From CAZLQR01 sp964404095 (GTDB taxonomy: Bacteria > Patescibacteriota > Microgenomatia > UBA1406 > GWC2-37-13): DNA of 50,023 bases. Shown one piece after another: positions 1-8,489 of the stretch (position 1 is its first letter; every line of letters begins with the position of its first letter). The stretch lies in assembly GCA_964404095.1 (NCBI GenBank), contig CAYOIN010000004.1, forward strand, positions 1 through 50,023, in the 5' to 3' direction. Position numbers and translations under genes: made by a program. Under the pieces are notes generated by a model. That model was not told the DNA's origin and made no database searches. It saw only the letters and a list, made by a program, of their open reading frames with translations.

Positions 1-48
1 TCCAGAGAATACATTAGGAAGAGGAGAGTTCTTGTGTGAAGACTTCAT
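1..48 (-). CDS. Partial gene start running off the left edge
   Basis: On the minus strand an ATG at 48-46 opens a frame that stays open for 16 codons to the window edge. Upstream of it lie TTGACA (84-89 region, minus strand), an 18-base gap and AATAAT, which ends 8 bases before the ATG. This is the same leaderless promoter-to-start arrangement seen at many genes here. The visible residues (Met-Lys-Ser-Ser-His-Lys-Asn-Ser) are hydrophilic and give no family. Function is unknown; the call rests mainly on promoter position. Confidence 0.35.
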   Translation of the reverse strand, partial: MKSSHKNSPLPNVFSG

Positions 49-94
49 GATAGATTATTATTCACTATTCTTCGGTGTCATGTCAAGGGGAGAA

Positions 95-502
95 TTAGCG
101 CTTCCGGCAGTTGTACCAGATAAGCTCGGGAATCTTCAGGTCATTTGCTTTGTTTAGTTTTCGAATCTGAAGATTGAGGTTCCCGTACGGAGTAATCTGT
201 GTTTTGTATATCTGACTTCCGGTGCAGATGGATTTACTGAGATTCCAGTAGCAAACTCCTTTTCCCCGGTTGTCAAAACTGTTTCTACAGTCGGCACTCG
301 ACTTATGTTGCGCACAGTTGAGCGCGGTGCAGGAGTAGGTCGAACCATTCACAACAACACTACGTTGTAAGGTGCTTGCGCCAAGAACCTCTGGGGTTGG
401 AGGCTGTGATGTGGTGGCTATAAATGCGCCAAGGATCACTGCAAAGCCAAGGCTCAGTGCGGTGGTGCTCTTTGAAAGCCGAGTTATGAGGGGGGATTTC
501 AT
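95..502 (-). CDS. Small secreted or membrane-anchored Cys-rich protein
   Basis: A 135-residue protein of unknown family. A basic N-terminus is followed by a hydrophobic segment at about residues 15-32, which looks like an uncleaved signal anchor or signal peptide. The exported part has six cysteines (58, 63, 72, 84, 93, 132), an even number that fits three disulfide bonds outside the membrane. It starts 10 bases after the stop of the LytR_C-domain gene on the same strand and is probably co-transcribed with it. No Shine-Dalgarno is visible. I do not recognise the fold; a role in the envelope is inferred only from the export signal and the neighbour. Confidence 0.6.
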   Translation of the reverse strand: MKSPLITRLSKSTTALSLGFAVILGAFIATTSQPPTPEVLGASTLQRSVVVNGSTYSCTALNCAQHKSSADCRNSFDNRGKGVCYWNLSKSICTGSQIYKTQITPYGNLNLQIRKLNKANDLKIPELIWYNCRKR

Positions 503-512
503 TACGGTTGGG

Positions 513-1979
513 TTACTTAAAATCAGATCCCAATATCACGATTACGTCAGAGGTGTCATCTGCATCAAGCGCCTCGATCTTTGGCTTTGTCACGCTTCCG
601 TCAAGCGCTGTGGTGAGCTCTGCATCTACACCCATATACTCTTTTTTAATCTGATATACCGTCGTCGTGTAGTCATAGTTGTCAGCATTTGCCGTTACGA
701 TTTCCTTGAAGCCGCCGTCCGAAAGCAATTTTTTTGCTGTGCTTGCAATACCGGGAGTTCCTGCACCGTTCAAGATCTTAACTCTCAGTGTTTCTTTGTC
801 GTAGCTTGGTGTTGGCGTTGGTGTTGCGGTTGGGGCTGTGGTTGGAGTGGGCTGCACCCTCGCAAACGGATTAGAGATCGCTGGGAGGGTAATCGCAGGG
901 AGTCGTAATGATGAGCCGCTCATTCTTGAGACGGCAAAAAACGCTCCAAACGAAAGCCCAAAGGCGACGAGGAAGATAAGAAGCTCCTTTCGAAACAATG
1001 GTATCTTCGGCACTGAAAGTGAGAGTCTGTTTCCTTTTGCGGTCTTTGGAGGATTTTTTAATAACTGAAACTCTTTGTTTTCTTGCATGAACACAAATGC
1101 ACCAAAGCACACATCGAAGCTGAGAATCGGGAAGGTTGTGCCGGTAGGAATCACAAGGGTCTTGAGGTAAATATCGTAGAAGTTCGGTATGATTCGTTTC
1201 AGTGGATTGGTCCAGGCACCGACCGCCTTCGTGAAGGTGTCTTGGCGAACACTGTCCGAGGCATTTCCAGAGAGAATGATTCGGTTCAGCTTATTTCCCT
1301 CCTGTTCAAACCGATCGGTTTGTTCCTTCATTACTTCTTCGAGTTTCTGATCTTCTGAAAGCTTCACCTTCCACTGAGGTTGTGTGGTTGGTCCGCCCGA
1401 GTCGAACAGGTAGCCACTGAGATCCGATCCACTGTACGAGACATACCAAATATTTTCCTTTTTCTCCTGGCGCAGCGTTTTTTCGAAAAGCTTGAAGATC
1501 GCAAGCGTTTCGGGGATGATCGTCTGCGCCTTCAGCCCTAAGAGGGATAGTGCTTCGTTGAAGGAGTCGAGCGTCGCGAGGTCGATTGCATAGAACGAGA
1601 CTTGCTTTTGAGCGCCAACCTCCTTCACGATGAAGTTTGTATAGCTTGTTGCCAGATCAAGCTGCATGGTGGCAAGCGCTTTATCCTGCACAAACGCCGT
1701 GATTGCACCGTTTGCGATGTCGGCAGGAACATCGACCTTCATAAATCCGAAGGACTCATGGGGCAGAATAAGCGCAACCTCCTTATCGGCGAGTGCATTT
1801 GCATGCGTAAGACCTTCCTTTATCGCCGATGCGAGTACGTCGACGTTTACTACCTTGCCGTCATTCAGGAGTTCGGTTTCGTGTTTTTTCTCAAAGGTGG
1901 TTACTTCATACTGGCCGAGAAGCGATTTTTTTAATGCGAGAACCTTTACTTGGTGTGATTCAATGTGGATATAGATCAT
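513..1979 (-). CDS. PilM-like actin-fold protein fused to LytR C-terminal domain
   Basis: A 488-residue envelope protein. Residues 1 to about 310 resemble the actin-like fold of PilM/type IV pilus ATPases, a weak call from overall pattern. One membrane helix follows at about 332-351, then a Thr/Pro-rich linker (about 376-393), then a LytR_C domain starting near 397 with the typical VKILNGAG opening. Topology would put the actin-like part in the cytoplasm and LytR_C outside. LytR_C domains often accompany LCP-type wall-polymer transferases, but no LCP catalytic domain is present. I chose the ATG at 1979, not a longer frame, because the upstream codons are hydrophobic filler and TATAAT lies about 14 bases upstream. 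The gene is divergent from dnaG. Confidence 0.7.
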   Translation of the reverse strand: MIYIHIESHQVKVLALKKSLLGQYEVTTFEKKHETELLNDGKVVNVDVLASAIKEGLTHANALADKEVALILPHESFGFMKVDVPADIANGAITAFVQDKALATMQLDLATSYTNFIVKEVGAQKQVSFYAIDLATLDSFNEALSLLGLKAQTIIPETLAIFKLFEKTLRQEKKENIWYVSYSGSDLSGYLFDSGGPTTQPQWKVKLSEDQKLEEVMKEQTDRFEQEGNKLNRIILSGNASDSVRQDTFTKAVGAWTNPLKRIIPNFYDIYLKTLVIPTGTTFPILSFDVCFGAFVFMQENKEFQLLKNPPKTAKGNRLSLSVPKIPLFRKELLIFLVAFGLSFGAFFAVSRMSGSSLRLPAITLPAISNPFARVQPTPTTAPTATPTPTPSYDKETLRVKILNGAGTPGIASTAKKLLSDGGFKEIVTANADNYDYTTTVYQIKKEYMGVDAELTTALDGSVTKPKIEALDADDTSDVIVILGSDFK

Positions 1980-2119
1980 AGCGCTACAAACTATTATAAC
2001 CACCTCTCTTTTGAGAATACAAGACGGAATCACGAATCGTAGCGTGAATAGCGCGGTACCAGTCCCGTGATCTATACTACAAGTTACACCTTCGGAGTGA
2101 ACGGTGGTACAATGTGGCG

Positions 2120-3880
2120 ATGATAAGCGTAGCTGATGAGATTAAGAAGAAGGTTGATGTGGTCGATGTTATCCAGTCTTACATTCCAGTAAAGCGAGCA
2201 GGGCGCAACTTTAAAGCCGTCTGCCCATTTCATAAAGAGAAGTCACCTTCGTTTTTTATTTCTCCTGATCGTCAGATCTGGCACTGTTTTGGTTCATGTA
2301 ATGAAGGAGGCGATGTTATCTCCTTTGTCATGAAGATGGAGGGACTGACGTTTTTTGAAGCAGCGCAGGAGCTCTCACGACGGTATGGTCTACAGATATC
2401 ATTCGCGCAGGTCGATGACGCCGGGCTCCGTTCCAAGGACCGACTGTACTCGATTAATAAACTTGCAGCCGACTACTACCAGTATGTTCTGGAAAAGACG
2501 CCCATCGGTAGTGCTGCGCGAGAGTATCTCGAAAATCGAGGAGTCCGACCTGAGATTTCGCGCACCTTCCAGATCGGCTATGCACCAGACTCTTGGGACT
2601 CACTGATGAAGTATCTGTACAAAAAGAATGTAACGGTCGAGGAGATGGATGCGGTTGGGCTCACGGTGCTGTCTGAGCGTAAATCGAGGTACGATCGCTT
2701 TCGCGGACGAATTATCTTCCCAATTAAAGATACCCGAGGAAATATTATCGCATTCTCGGGGAGAGTGCTCAAGGAGCAGAAAGATAATCCCGGTTCAAAG
2801 TATGTGAATACTCCTGAGACCATAATTTACCACAAGCGAGAAACGCTGTTTGGAATATACACTGCAAAGGAGGCGATAAAACGAGAAGGGTTCGCTATGC
2901 TCGTTGAAGGGGAGTTTGATGTGATCTCTCCCTACCAGTACGGAATTGAGAATGCCGTTGCGGTCAAGGGGTCCGCAATTACAAAAGAACAGCTCCAGTT
3001 ACTCAAACGCTACGCCACCCGAATTGTCTTTGCCCTCGACGCGGATGCGACCGGAATTGAGGCGGTAAAGCGAGGGGCTCAGGAAGCAGAAGCGCTCGAT
3101 TTTGAGATCGAGGTGATGTCGCTGAGCTTGGTAAAGGATCCCGACGAAGCGGTACGTAAAGATCTGCCCGCATTTAAGAAGGCACTACAAGATCGAGTCC
3201 CAATCTATGACTTTGTCCTCCAGTCACTGGTGAAACAGAGCACATCCGACGATCCTTTTGCAAAAAAGAAGATAGCCGAAGAGATATCAAAATACATTGC
3301 CACCATTCAGAACCCCGTGATCAAGTCGCATTATGTAAAGAAAACAGCGGAGATGTTGGGAATAAGTGAAGAGAGTGTGCAGCGAACTATGTATGCGCGA
3401 TCACACACGCAACTTCGCAAACGAAAGGATGATCGGACAACTCACACACCAACGCAGCTTCCCCGAGAGGCAACGCTCCAGAAGTACGTTCTTGGATGTA
3501 TTTTGCAGCAACGAGATGGTTATGGCGAGGCAATGAAGGAGGTTGACGACCGGATGTTCACGGTGCCCGCATATCGTTCTCTCTATCATCTGTTTCGTGA
3601 ATTTCACACCGCACATCCTGCTCAGTCAGGAGAGGTGTTTGCACAACACCTTCCGGCCGAGTTAGTACCGGTGTTTAACGAGCTGTATCTATTCGCCTCG
3701 TATGAGGAAGGATTTGGGGAGGAGAAGAGTGTGAAGGTAGTCCTCGAACTGAAGCGAATGATGTTCAAACGATTAATTCAGGAAGCCCTTTCTACAGCAA
3801 CCGAAGAGGCACAAGATGAGGCTGTAGCGCTCCTTACAAAGGGGTTAACAGAGGTGGAAAAAAGGCTCGCTTTGTTATAA
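2120..3880 (+). CDS. dnaG: DNA primase DnaG
   Basis: Synthesises RNA primers at the replication fork. The 586-residue protein has an N-terminal CHC2 zinc finger (C35, H38, C56, C60), where the last pair is CxxxC, not the usual CxxC. The catalytic core has a TOPRIM domain with EGEFDV and DADATG motifs. A C-terminal helical DnaB-interaction region follows. ATG 2120 is preferred over the in-frame GTG at 2114 because TACAAT (2108-2113) ends 6 bases before it, so the mRNA probably begins at or near the ATG. The sigma factor gene follows after 10 bases, the dnaG-rpoD order found in many bacteria. Confidence 0.95.
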   Translation: MISVADEIKKKVDVVDVIQSYIPVKRAGRNFKAVCPFHKEKSPSFFISPDRQIWHCFGSCNEGGDVISFVMKMEGLTFFEAAQELSRRYGLQISFAQVDDAGLRSKDRLYSINKLAADYYQYVLEKTPIGSAAREYLENRGVRPEISRTFQIGYAPDSWDSLMKYLYKKNVTVEEMDAVGLTVLSERKSRYDRFRGRIIFPIKDTRGNIIAFSGRVLKEQKDNPGSKYVNTPETIIYHKRETLFGIYTAKEAIKREGFAMLVEGEFDVISPYQYGIENAVAVKGSAITKEQLQLLKRYATRIVFALDADATGIEAVKRGAQEAEALDFEIEVMSLSLVKDPDEAVRKDLPAFKKALQDRVPIYDFVLQSLVKQSTSDDPFAKKKIAEEISKYIATIQNPVIKSHYVKKTAEMLGISEESVQRTMYARSHTQLRKRKDDRTTHTPTQLPREATLQKYVLGCILQQRDGYGEAMKEVDDRMFTVPAYRSLYHLFREFHTAHPAQSGEVFAQHLPAELVPVFNELYLFASYEEGFGEEKSVKVVLELKRMMFKRLIQEALSTATEEAQDEAVALLTKGLTEVEKRLALL

Positions 3881-3890
3881 AATTGAAGCT

Positions 3891-4982
3891 ATGCAGAAGC
3901 ACAAACTCCCTAAATCTCTCATTGAGCTCCTCAATCAAGGTGAAGAGGATGGTTTTTTGGTACAGGACGATATTCTTTTGGTCTATCCGGAGCCGGAAAA
4001 TCACATCGGCGAAATAGATATATTTTTCGATGAAGCGCTCCAACGAGGTATCGACATCTTCGAAACAGTCTCGACCAGAGAGGAAGAAGACGCAAAGAAG
4101 TCCGCTGAGGAGATTGAGAGAGAAATCGAGCAGCTCATCACTGCGCGCCATGGAGAGTCGCTTGATCCGATCAAAAAATATCTGAAGGAAATAGGAAAGA
4201 CACCGTTGCTGAAGTTTGAGCAAGAGGTTGATCTCGCAAAACGGTATGAAAAAGGTGATGAGGAGGCGAAGGAGCTGCTCATTCGTGCAAATCTTCGTCT
4301 TGTGGTATCGATTGCAAAGAAATATCTTGGCAGACGGCTGTCATTTCTTGACCTGATCCAAGAGGGAAACAAGGGGTTGATTCGAGGTGTTGAAAAGTAT
4401 GACTGGCGCAGAGGATTCAAATTCTCCACATACGCAACATGGTGGATTCGACAGGCGATCACCCGTGCAATTGCAGATCAGTCGAGAACCATTCGTATTC
4501 CGGTGCACATGGTAGATCAGATCAACCGTTTTTACAAAACACAACGACGACTCACGCAAAAATATGGGCGTGACCCGAAGCTCAAAGAGATCGCCAAGGA
4601 CATGGAGATCACCGTTGAAGAGGTCGAGAACTTAATGCGAATCTCACAACAGCCAAAATCGCTTTCGACTCCGATCGGAGACGATAAAGAAACAACACTT
4701 GAACAGTTTATTACCGACTCTAGCCAGCCTACCCTGTACGATAAGGTAGCGAAGGAGCTGCTCAAGGACGCCCTAAATAAAGTGCTCGACACGCTCTCAC
4801 CGCGAGAGCGCAAAGTTCTTATGATGCGCTTTGGACTTGAAGACTCCAAACAAAAAACGCTCGAAGAGGTTGGGAAAGAGTTTAAGGTCACGCGCGAGCG
4901 CATCCGTCAGATCGAAGCGAAGGCAATCAGAAAGCTGAAGCATCCTACCCGTGCTCGGAAACTCAAGGACTTCCTCGAATAA
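3891..4982 (+). CDS. rpoD: Primary sigma factor RpoD (sigma-70)
   Basis: Housekeeping sigma subunit of RNA polymerase that recognises -35 and -10 elements. The 363-residue protein has region 1.2 (DPIKKYLKEIG), region 2 (NLRLVVSIAKKY, DLIQEGNKGL, YATWWIRQA), region 3, and region 4 with the helix-turn-helix near the C-terminus (TRERIRQIEAKAIRKL). A short acidic N-terminal extension replaces a full region 1.1. Its own -10-like box (TATAAA or TAAAAT, 3876-3883) overlaps the dnaG stop codon and ends 7-9 bases before the ATG. It can therefore be transcribed separately as a leaderless message as well as with dnaG. The many TTGACA and TATAAT elements in the window fit this sigma. Confidence 0.95.
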   Translation: MQKHKLPKSLIELLNQGEEDGFLVQDDILLVYPEPENHIGEIDIFFDEALQRGIDIFETVSTREEEDAKKSAEEIEREIEQLITARHGESLDPIKKYLKEIGKTPLLKFEQEVDLAKRYEKGDEEAKELLIRANLRLVVSIAKKYLGRRLSFLDLIQEGNKGLIRGVEKYDWRRGFKFSTYATWWIRQAITRAIADQSRTIRIPVHMVDQINRFYKTQRRLTQKYGRDPKLKEIAKDMEITVEEVENLMRISQQPKSLSTPIGDDKETTLEQFITDSSQPTLYDKVAKELLKDALNKVLDTLSPRERKVLMMRFGLEDSKQKTLEEVGKEFKVTRERIRQIEAKAIRKLKHPTRARKLKDFLE

Positions 4983-5057
4983 GGACCGCCGCAGTCCGAC
5001 ACTCCTCATTTTCTGTGGTAATTCAGTGTTTTCAGAGCCTTTCTATAGGCTGATAAT

Positions 5058-5082
5058 CTGTTTTTGTAGCATATAATCTACA
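5058..5082 (+). promoter_or_regulatory. Promoter with inverted repeat at the XRE regulator gene
   Basis: TATAAT at 5072-5077 is flanked by perfect inverted arms TGTAG (5065-5069) and CTACA (5078-5082). The motif CTGTTTTTGT (5058-5067) overlaps the left arm and is repeated at 5345-5354 in front of the next gene. An operator overlapping a -10 box is the usual layout for autorepression by small XRE proteins; binding itself is inferred. Confidence 0.5.
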
Positions 5083-5117
5083 GACAAGCATGGTGCGGTA
5101 ATCTATCGTGGTAGGTG

Positions 5118-5330
5118 ATGAGAGGAAATTACTACTATAAGCGTGTTGGAGAGCGCATCTGCAGAGCGAGGAAACAACGTTCGTTCACGCAGGAGGAGCT
5201 TGCGTTTATGTCCGATATTGATCGCACCTACATCACTCGAATAGAGCGAGGGAAGGTGAATCCCTCGCTACGAACGCTCTATAAAATCGCCCGCGCACTC
5301 AAGATCGGCCTCCGGAGAATCACCTATTAA
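5118..5330 (+). CDS. XRE-family helix-turn-helix regulator
   Basis: A 70-residue protein that is almost entirely one Cro/C1-type helix-turn-helix domain. It carries the family signature: an RxxKxxTQEELA-like first part (here RKQRSFTQEELA), a recognition helix DRTYITRIERGK, and PSLRTLYKIARAL. Such proteins bind DNA as dimers. A GTG at 5115 is an alternative start. Between its -10 box and the ATG there is a three-codon ATG-GTG-CGG-TAA mini-frame at 5089-5100. An inverted repeat covers its own -10 box, and related half-sites occur before the next gene, a membrane protein, so it may control both. No toxin gene is adjacent. Confidence 0.85.
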   Translation: MRGNYYYKRVGERICRARKQRSFTQEELAFMSDIDRTYITRIERGKVNPSLRTLYKIARALKIGLRRITY

Positions 5331-5344
5331 TTCTTCTTGCAAAC

Positions 5345-5374
5345 CTGTTTTTGTTCTTGTAGAGTGTAGATAAT
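5345..5374 (+). promoter_or_regulatory. Promoter with repeated TGTAG half-sites before membrane gene
   Basis: The decamer CTGTTTTTGT (5345-5354) is shared with the XRE gene promoter. It is followed by two TGTAG copies (5358-5362 and 5365-5369) and a GATAAT -10 box (5369-5374) that ends 9 bases before the ATG at 5384. Shared half-sites suggest joint control by the upstream XRE protein. Here the half-sites are direct, not inverted, repeats. Confidence 0.4.
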
Positions 5375-5383
5375 TCTTTTGCT

Positions 5384-6019
5384 ATGAAGAGTAAACTTTC
5401 TTATACCGAGCGCATTCTCAACATCTGGGCGATTGCGATGATTGCGTGGAGTTTTTATCGTGCCGCATTCAAGGCAGATCTTGGACTCTGGTTCGATGAA
5501 CTGATCGCGAAACCACTGTTCTTCCTTCTCCCTGTTTATATCTTCATCTCAAAGTTCGAAAAAAAGAAGTTGCTCCCATCGCTAGGTCTAAAGGCGCCTT
5601 CGGTTTGGCTCGAGATCATGATCGGTCTCGTTATCGGATTAGGATTCTTAATTACGGTCGTGTCGCTGGGAGGAATGCAGTTCTATATTGATCAGAAGAT
5701 CGCATGGCTTGTAGTGCCGGCCTTTGCAACTGCGGTCACCGAGGTGATTCTGTCGCAAGGATTTGTCCTGGAACGGCTTCTCAAGAGCTCTCCTGGATAC
5801 CTTGTCCCAGCGCTTTATGCAAGCGTCCTGAACTTCTTCCTGAATGTTCCACTTCTGTTTACAACGCAAGGGCTCACCGGATCAATTCTCATGCAGGTGC
5901 TTGTGCTTCAGCTTTCCCTGAACCTCGGGCTTTCGTTTTTGTATGTATATCGAAGATCGGTCTACGCACCGATTGTGATAAAGTTCCTGTATCTACTTAC
6001 GGTCTATACCTTCATGTGA
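5384..6019 (+). CDS. Polytopic membrane protein, possibly degenerate CPBP family
   Basis: A 211-residue protein with about six hydrophobic segments. The stretch TEVILSQGFVLERL around residue 118 lies where CPBP/CAAX-type intramembrane proteases carry EExxxR, but here the second Glu and the Arg are replaced (EVILSQ). The later FxxxH-type motif is also absent. If it belongs to that family it is probably not an active protease. The start follows a GATAAT box by 9 bases. It ends 2 bases before the stop of the convergent glycosyltransferase gene. Family assignment is weak. Confidence 0.55.
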   Translation: MKSKLSYTERILNIWAIAMIAWSFYRAAFKADLGLWFDELIAKPLFFLLPVYIFISKFEKKKLLPSLGLKAPSVWLEIMIGLVIGLGFLITVVSLGGMQFYIDQKIAWLVVPAFATAVTEVILSQGFVLERLLKSSPGYLVPALYASVLNFFLNVPLLFTTQGLTGSILMQVLVLQLSLNLGLSFLYVYRRSVYAPIVIKFLYLLTVYTFM

Positions 6020-6021
6020 CC

Positions 6022-7641
6022 TTAGCGTTCAAGGATAGCAAAGATCCGTTCGGTTCCTATTGTCACAAACCGTAGTCGTTTTTCATCATCTGTTGTGAAG
6101 TCAGGTCGATTGCGGAGCTCCTCTGGATAGCCGATGTAGACCGCGCCACGTTCGGCAAGGGTGTTTGGAATATGAAACACAAACTTGTCGAACCGCTCTA
6201 CCTGACCGAATCCATATTTGTCAGGCGCGGTTAGCTGCGACTGCGGATGATAGCGAGCAGGATCATACTGAAGATTGTAGAGAAGGTGGGCGTATGGTTG
6301 GCCATGTTCTCGCGTAATATAAAACTTCGAGAATCGTTGGTAGTTGGCGCGAACATAGGTCGCGAGTTCCGTATATCCACACTCTGTTGCCCGTATAACC
6401 ATGGCTCGTTTTGGGTAATGATTGAAGTAAAAATCCCAGGTTGTTATCTGAAAAAATACAAATGATCCAACCACACCGACTCCAACCACCACTCCCCATG
6501 GCGATCGCCGGAGCTCCTGCGTAAGCGCAACGACGCCGTATGAGGCAATTGCAAGAATCGGTACGATCGAGAGAAAGTTTCGTGTCATCGACGTGCCTGC
6601 CCAGGCAAGTGCGGCAGATGCTGGCGACCAGAGTAAGAGCGATACAAGAAGCCAACGATACCGATGCTTGTTTTTAAAAAGATAGTACAAACCAACGAGC
6701 AGGAGGAGATACTCGGACGGGGTAACTGGACTCATCCCTGGATACCAAAATCGAGGATTATCATCTCCGGCAAAACTGAGATATGAGGGTGACAGGTAGG
6801 TAAAATAATTCCGTGCAACAACCTGTATCCCCTGGGTGAGTTTATTATTCAGAACTCGATTGTTATCTTCCCCTCGTCGCTGCTCGATATCGAGCGTGAA
6901 TCCAACGTTGTTATAAAAAACTAAATTCCCAATTCGATTTGTGGGCGTTCGCCATTCTGTATAGACAAAAAACAGAACAGGTGCCGCGAAGATCACCACA
7001 TACATGATCCATTGTTTCAGTCGTGTCGCCTTGGTGAACCAAGCAAAGATGATGAACCAAGCCAAAAAGAATGGCTGAATAAGTTTTCCAAGATGGTAGG
7101 TGAACAACGACAGTCCATTCATTACACTAAACCACAGAAAGAATGATGGCTTTTTCTCTTCAAAGAATTTCAGGAATAACGTAAGCGCAATAACGATCCA
7201 AAATGCCGAGAGCGACACCTCATGGGAATGACGCGTGGTAATCTGAATCCAGCCAGAGACTCCGGTCAACACCGCTGCGGTCAGCGCAACCGACCGTTGT
7301 TTAAAGAGCTGAAATACAAAGGCGAACATCACCAATGGAAAAAGGATTCCAACGAGGTGGAGTGGGAGACGAATAGCAAGATCAGATGTGCCAAGGAATC
7401 GGGTAAACGGCGCGGCGAGATATGCGAGCACAGGGAGCTTATTCTCCCCGAAGGCTTTAAAGCGTAACGGGAGCGGTGTGCCGTACTCATCCTTTCCTGT
7501 CATCGCAATTGAGTATGCGTTGTAACCAAATGAAACGTCGTCTGCGTTCAAGCATGGAATACCGGGACGAATAAAATGAAGAGTTGCGGTGATGATCGTA
7601 ATGCAGATGAGCGCACCGATGACGAAGTATTTTTTGAGCAT
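6022..7641 (-). CDS. GT39-like membrane glycosyltransferase (GT-C fold)
   Basis: A 539-residue polytopic protein with about ten membrane helices and an early acidic motif (NADDVSFGYNAYS) in the first outer loop, matching the DD/DE motif of ArnT/PMT-type GT-C enzymes. These transfer sugars from polyprenyl-phosphate donors on the outer membrane face. The C-terminal 150 residues form a soluble outside domain. ATG 7641 was chosen because TACAAT (minus strand, 7655-7650) ends 8 bases before it; a longer frame would overlap the preceding GT2 gene. It is the last of four same-strand glycan genes (10332 down to 6022). Acceptor and sugar cannot be read from sequence. Confidence 0.8.
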   Translation of the reverse strand: MLKKYFVIGALICITIITATLHFIRPGIPCLNADDVSFGYNAYSIAMTGKDEYGTPLPLRFKAFGENKLPVLAYLAAPFTRFLGTSDLAIRLPLHLVGILFPLVMFAFVFQLFKQRSVALTAAVLTGVSGWIQITTRHSHEVSLSAFWIVIALTLFLKFFEEKKPSFFLWFSVMNGLSLFTYHLGKLIQPFFLAWFIIFAWFTKATRLKQWIMYVVIFAAPVLFFVYTEWRTPTNRIGNLVFYNNVGFTLDIEQRRGEDNNRVLNNKLTQGIQVVARNYFTYLSPSYLSFAGDDNPRFWYPGMSPVTPSEYLLLLVGLYYLFKNKHRYRWLLVSLLLWSPASAALAWAGTSMTRNFLSIVPILAIASYGVVALTQELRRSPWGVVVGVGVVGSFVFFQITTWDFYFNHYPKRAMVIRATECGYTELATYVRANYQRFSKFYITREHGQPYAHLLYNLQYDPARYHPQSQLTAPDKYGFGQVERFDKFVFHIPNTLAERGAVYIGYPEELRNRPDFTTDDEKRLRFVTIGTERIFAILER

Positions 7642-7642
7642 G

Positions 7643-8482
7643 TTACCGAATTGTATAAAATGACGGGCGAAATAAAAAGAGCGAGGCTTTGATGAGTCCT
7701 TCAAGAAAGACGAAGTTGCCGGTGATGATGCTTCGAAGCACGTGTGCCATGAGATACCCCATGTGTATGAGAAGGTTCGTGTCGCTCAGATACTTCCAAG
7801 AGGTGAGGATTTGATTCCGCGTTGCTATTACATTGATAGCTCTTCGAGACCAGTATGTTCCAATGGTGGACTCATGATGATGGATGACGACCACCGACGG
7901 GTCAAAGATCGTATGAAAGCCATGTTTCTTCGCTCGGTAAGATAGTTCAATGTCTTCCCAATAAAACGGTTTATAGATCGAGTCGAATCCCCCGAGTTGT
8001 TTGAGGATATCTCTGCGAAATATCGAGGACCCTCCCTCTGCCCATCCGTTTTCACCTTTTTTGAGGTCGAGCGCTTTCCGGTGATTGAGTAAACCATGGA
8101 ACCAATAGAGTTCATTTTTACCCACAATCGAACCGTCCGATTCTTTTTGTGCCAGCGCAACCGCAAAGAGCCGATCGTTCTGTTCGAACTGGTGTATGCA
8201 CTGTTCAACATCCCGATTTGAGAGTAGTACATCTGAATTGAGCAGAAATATGTAGGGCTGAGTACACGCCTCAATACCACGATTCACTGCTCCTGCAAAT
8301 CCGAGATTCTGTACATTTTCTATAAGTGTTATCGGAAACGTCTCAAGTTGAGCGTGAATGCTCGTGGTGGGATCATCATTCACGACAATAATTTCATAGC
8401 CTTTCAAATAGGGGAGATTGTGCTTTAGATTTGCGACAAAGTCATCGGTCTTTTTATATACCGGTATTACAACGCTGATCAC
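7643..8482 (-). CDS. GT2 family glycosyltransferase (rhamnosyltransferase-like)
   Basis: A 279-residue cytoplasmic GT-A enzyme. Visible motifs are the N-terminal VVIPVYKK, NLGFAGAVNRGI, the LLNSDV nucleotide/metal motif, GGSSIFRR, GGFDS and the WEDIELSYRAKKHG acceptor-side motif typical of the WbbL/rhamnosyltransferase group. The start is GTG at 8482, 7 bases after the upstream stop. It sits between a GT4 gene and a GT39-like gene on the same strand. The sugar is not certain; rhamnose is suggested only by family resemblance. Confidence 0.85.
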   Translation of the reverse strand: MISVVIPVYKKTDDFVANLKHNLPYLKGYEIIVVNDDPTTSIHAQLETFPITLIENVQNLGFAGAVNRGIEACTQPYIFLLNSDVLLSNRDVEQCIHQFEQNDRLFAVALAQKESDGSIVGKNELYWFHGLLNHRKALDLKKGENGWAEGGSSIFRRDILKQLGGFDSIYKPFYWEDIELSYRAKKHGFHTIFDPSVVVIHHHESTIGTYWSRRAINVIATRNQILTSWKYLSDTNLLIHMGYLMAHVLRSIITGNFVFLEGLIKASLFLFRPSFYTIR

Positions 8483-8489
8483 AGTGTGG

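Noticed and set aside
5040..5057. AGCCT/AGGCT hairpin (about 5036-5051) as rpoD terminator
   Set aside because: The stem is only five pairs and the T-rich stretch is 10 bases away and belongs to the next promoter; a terminator is possible but weak.
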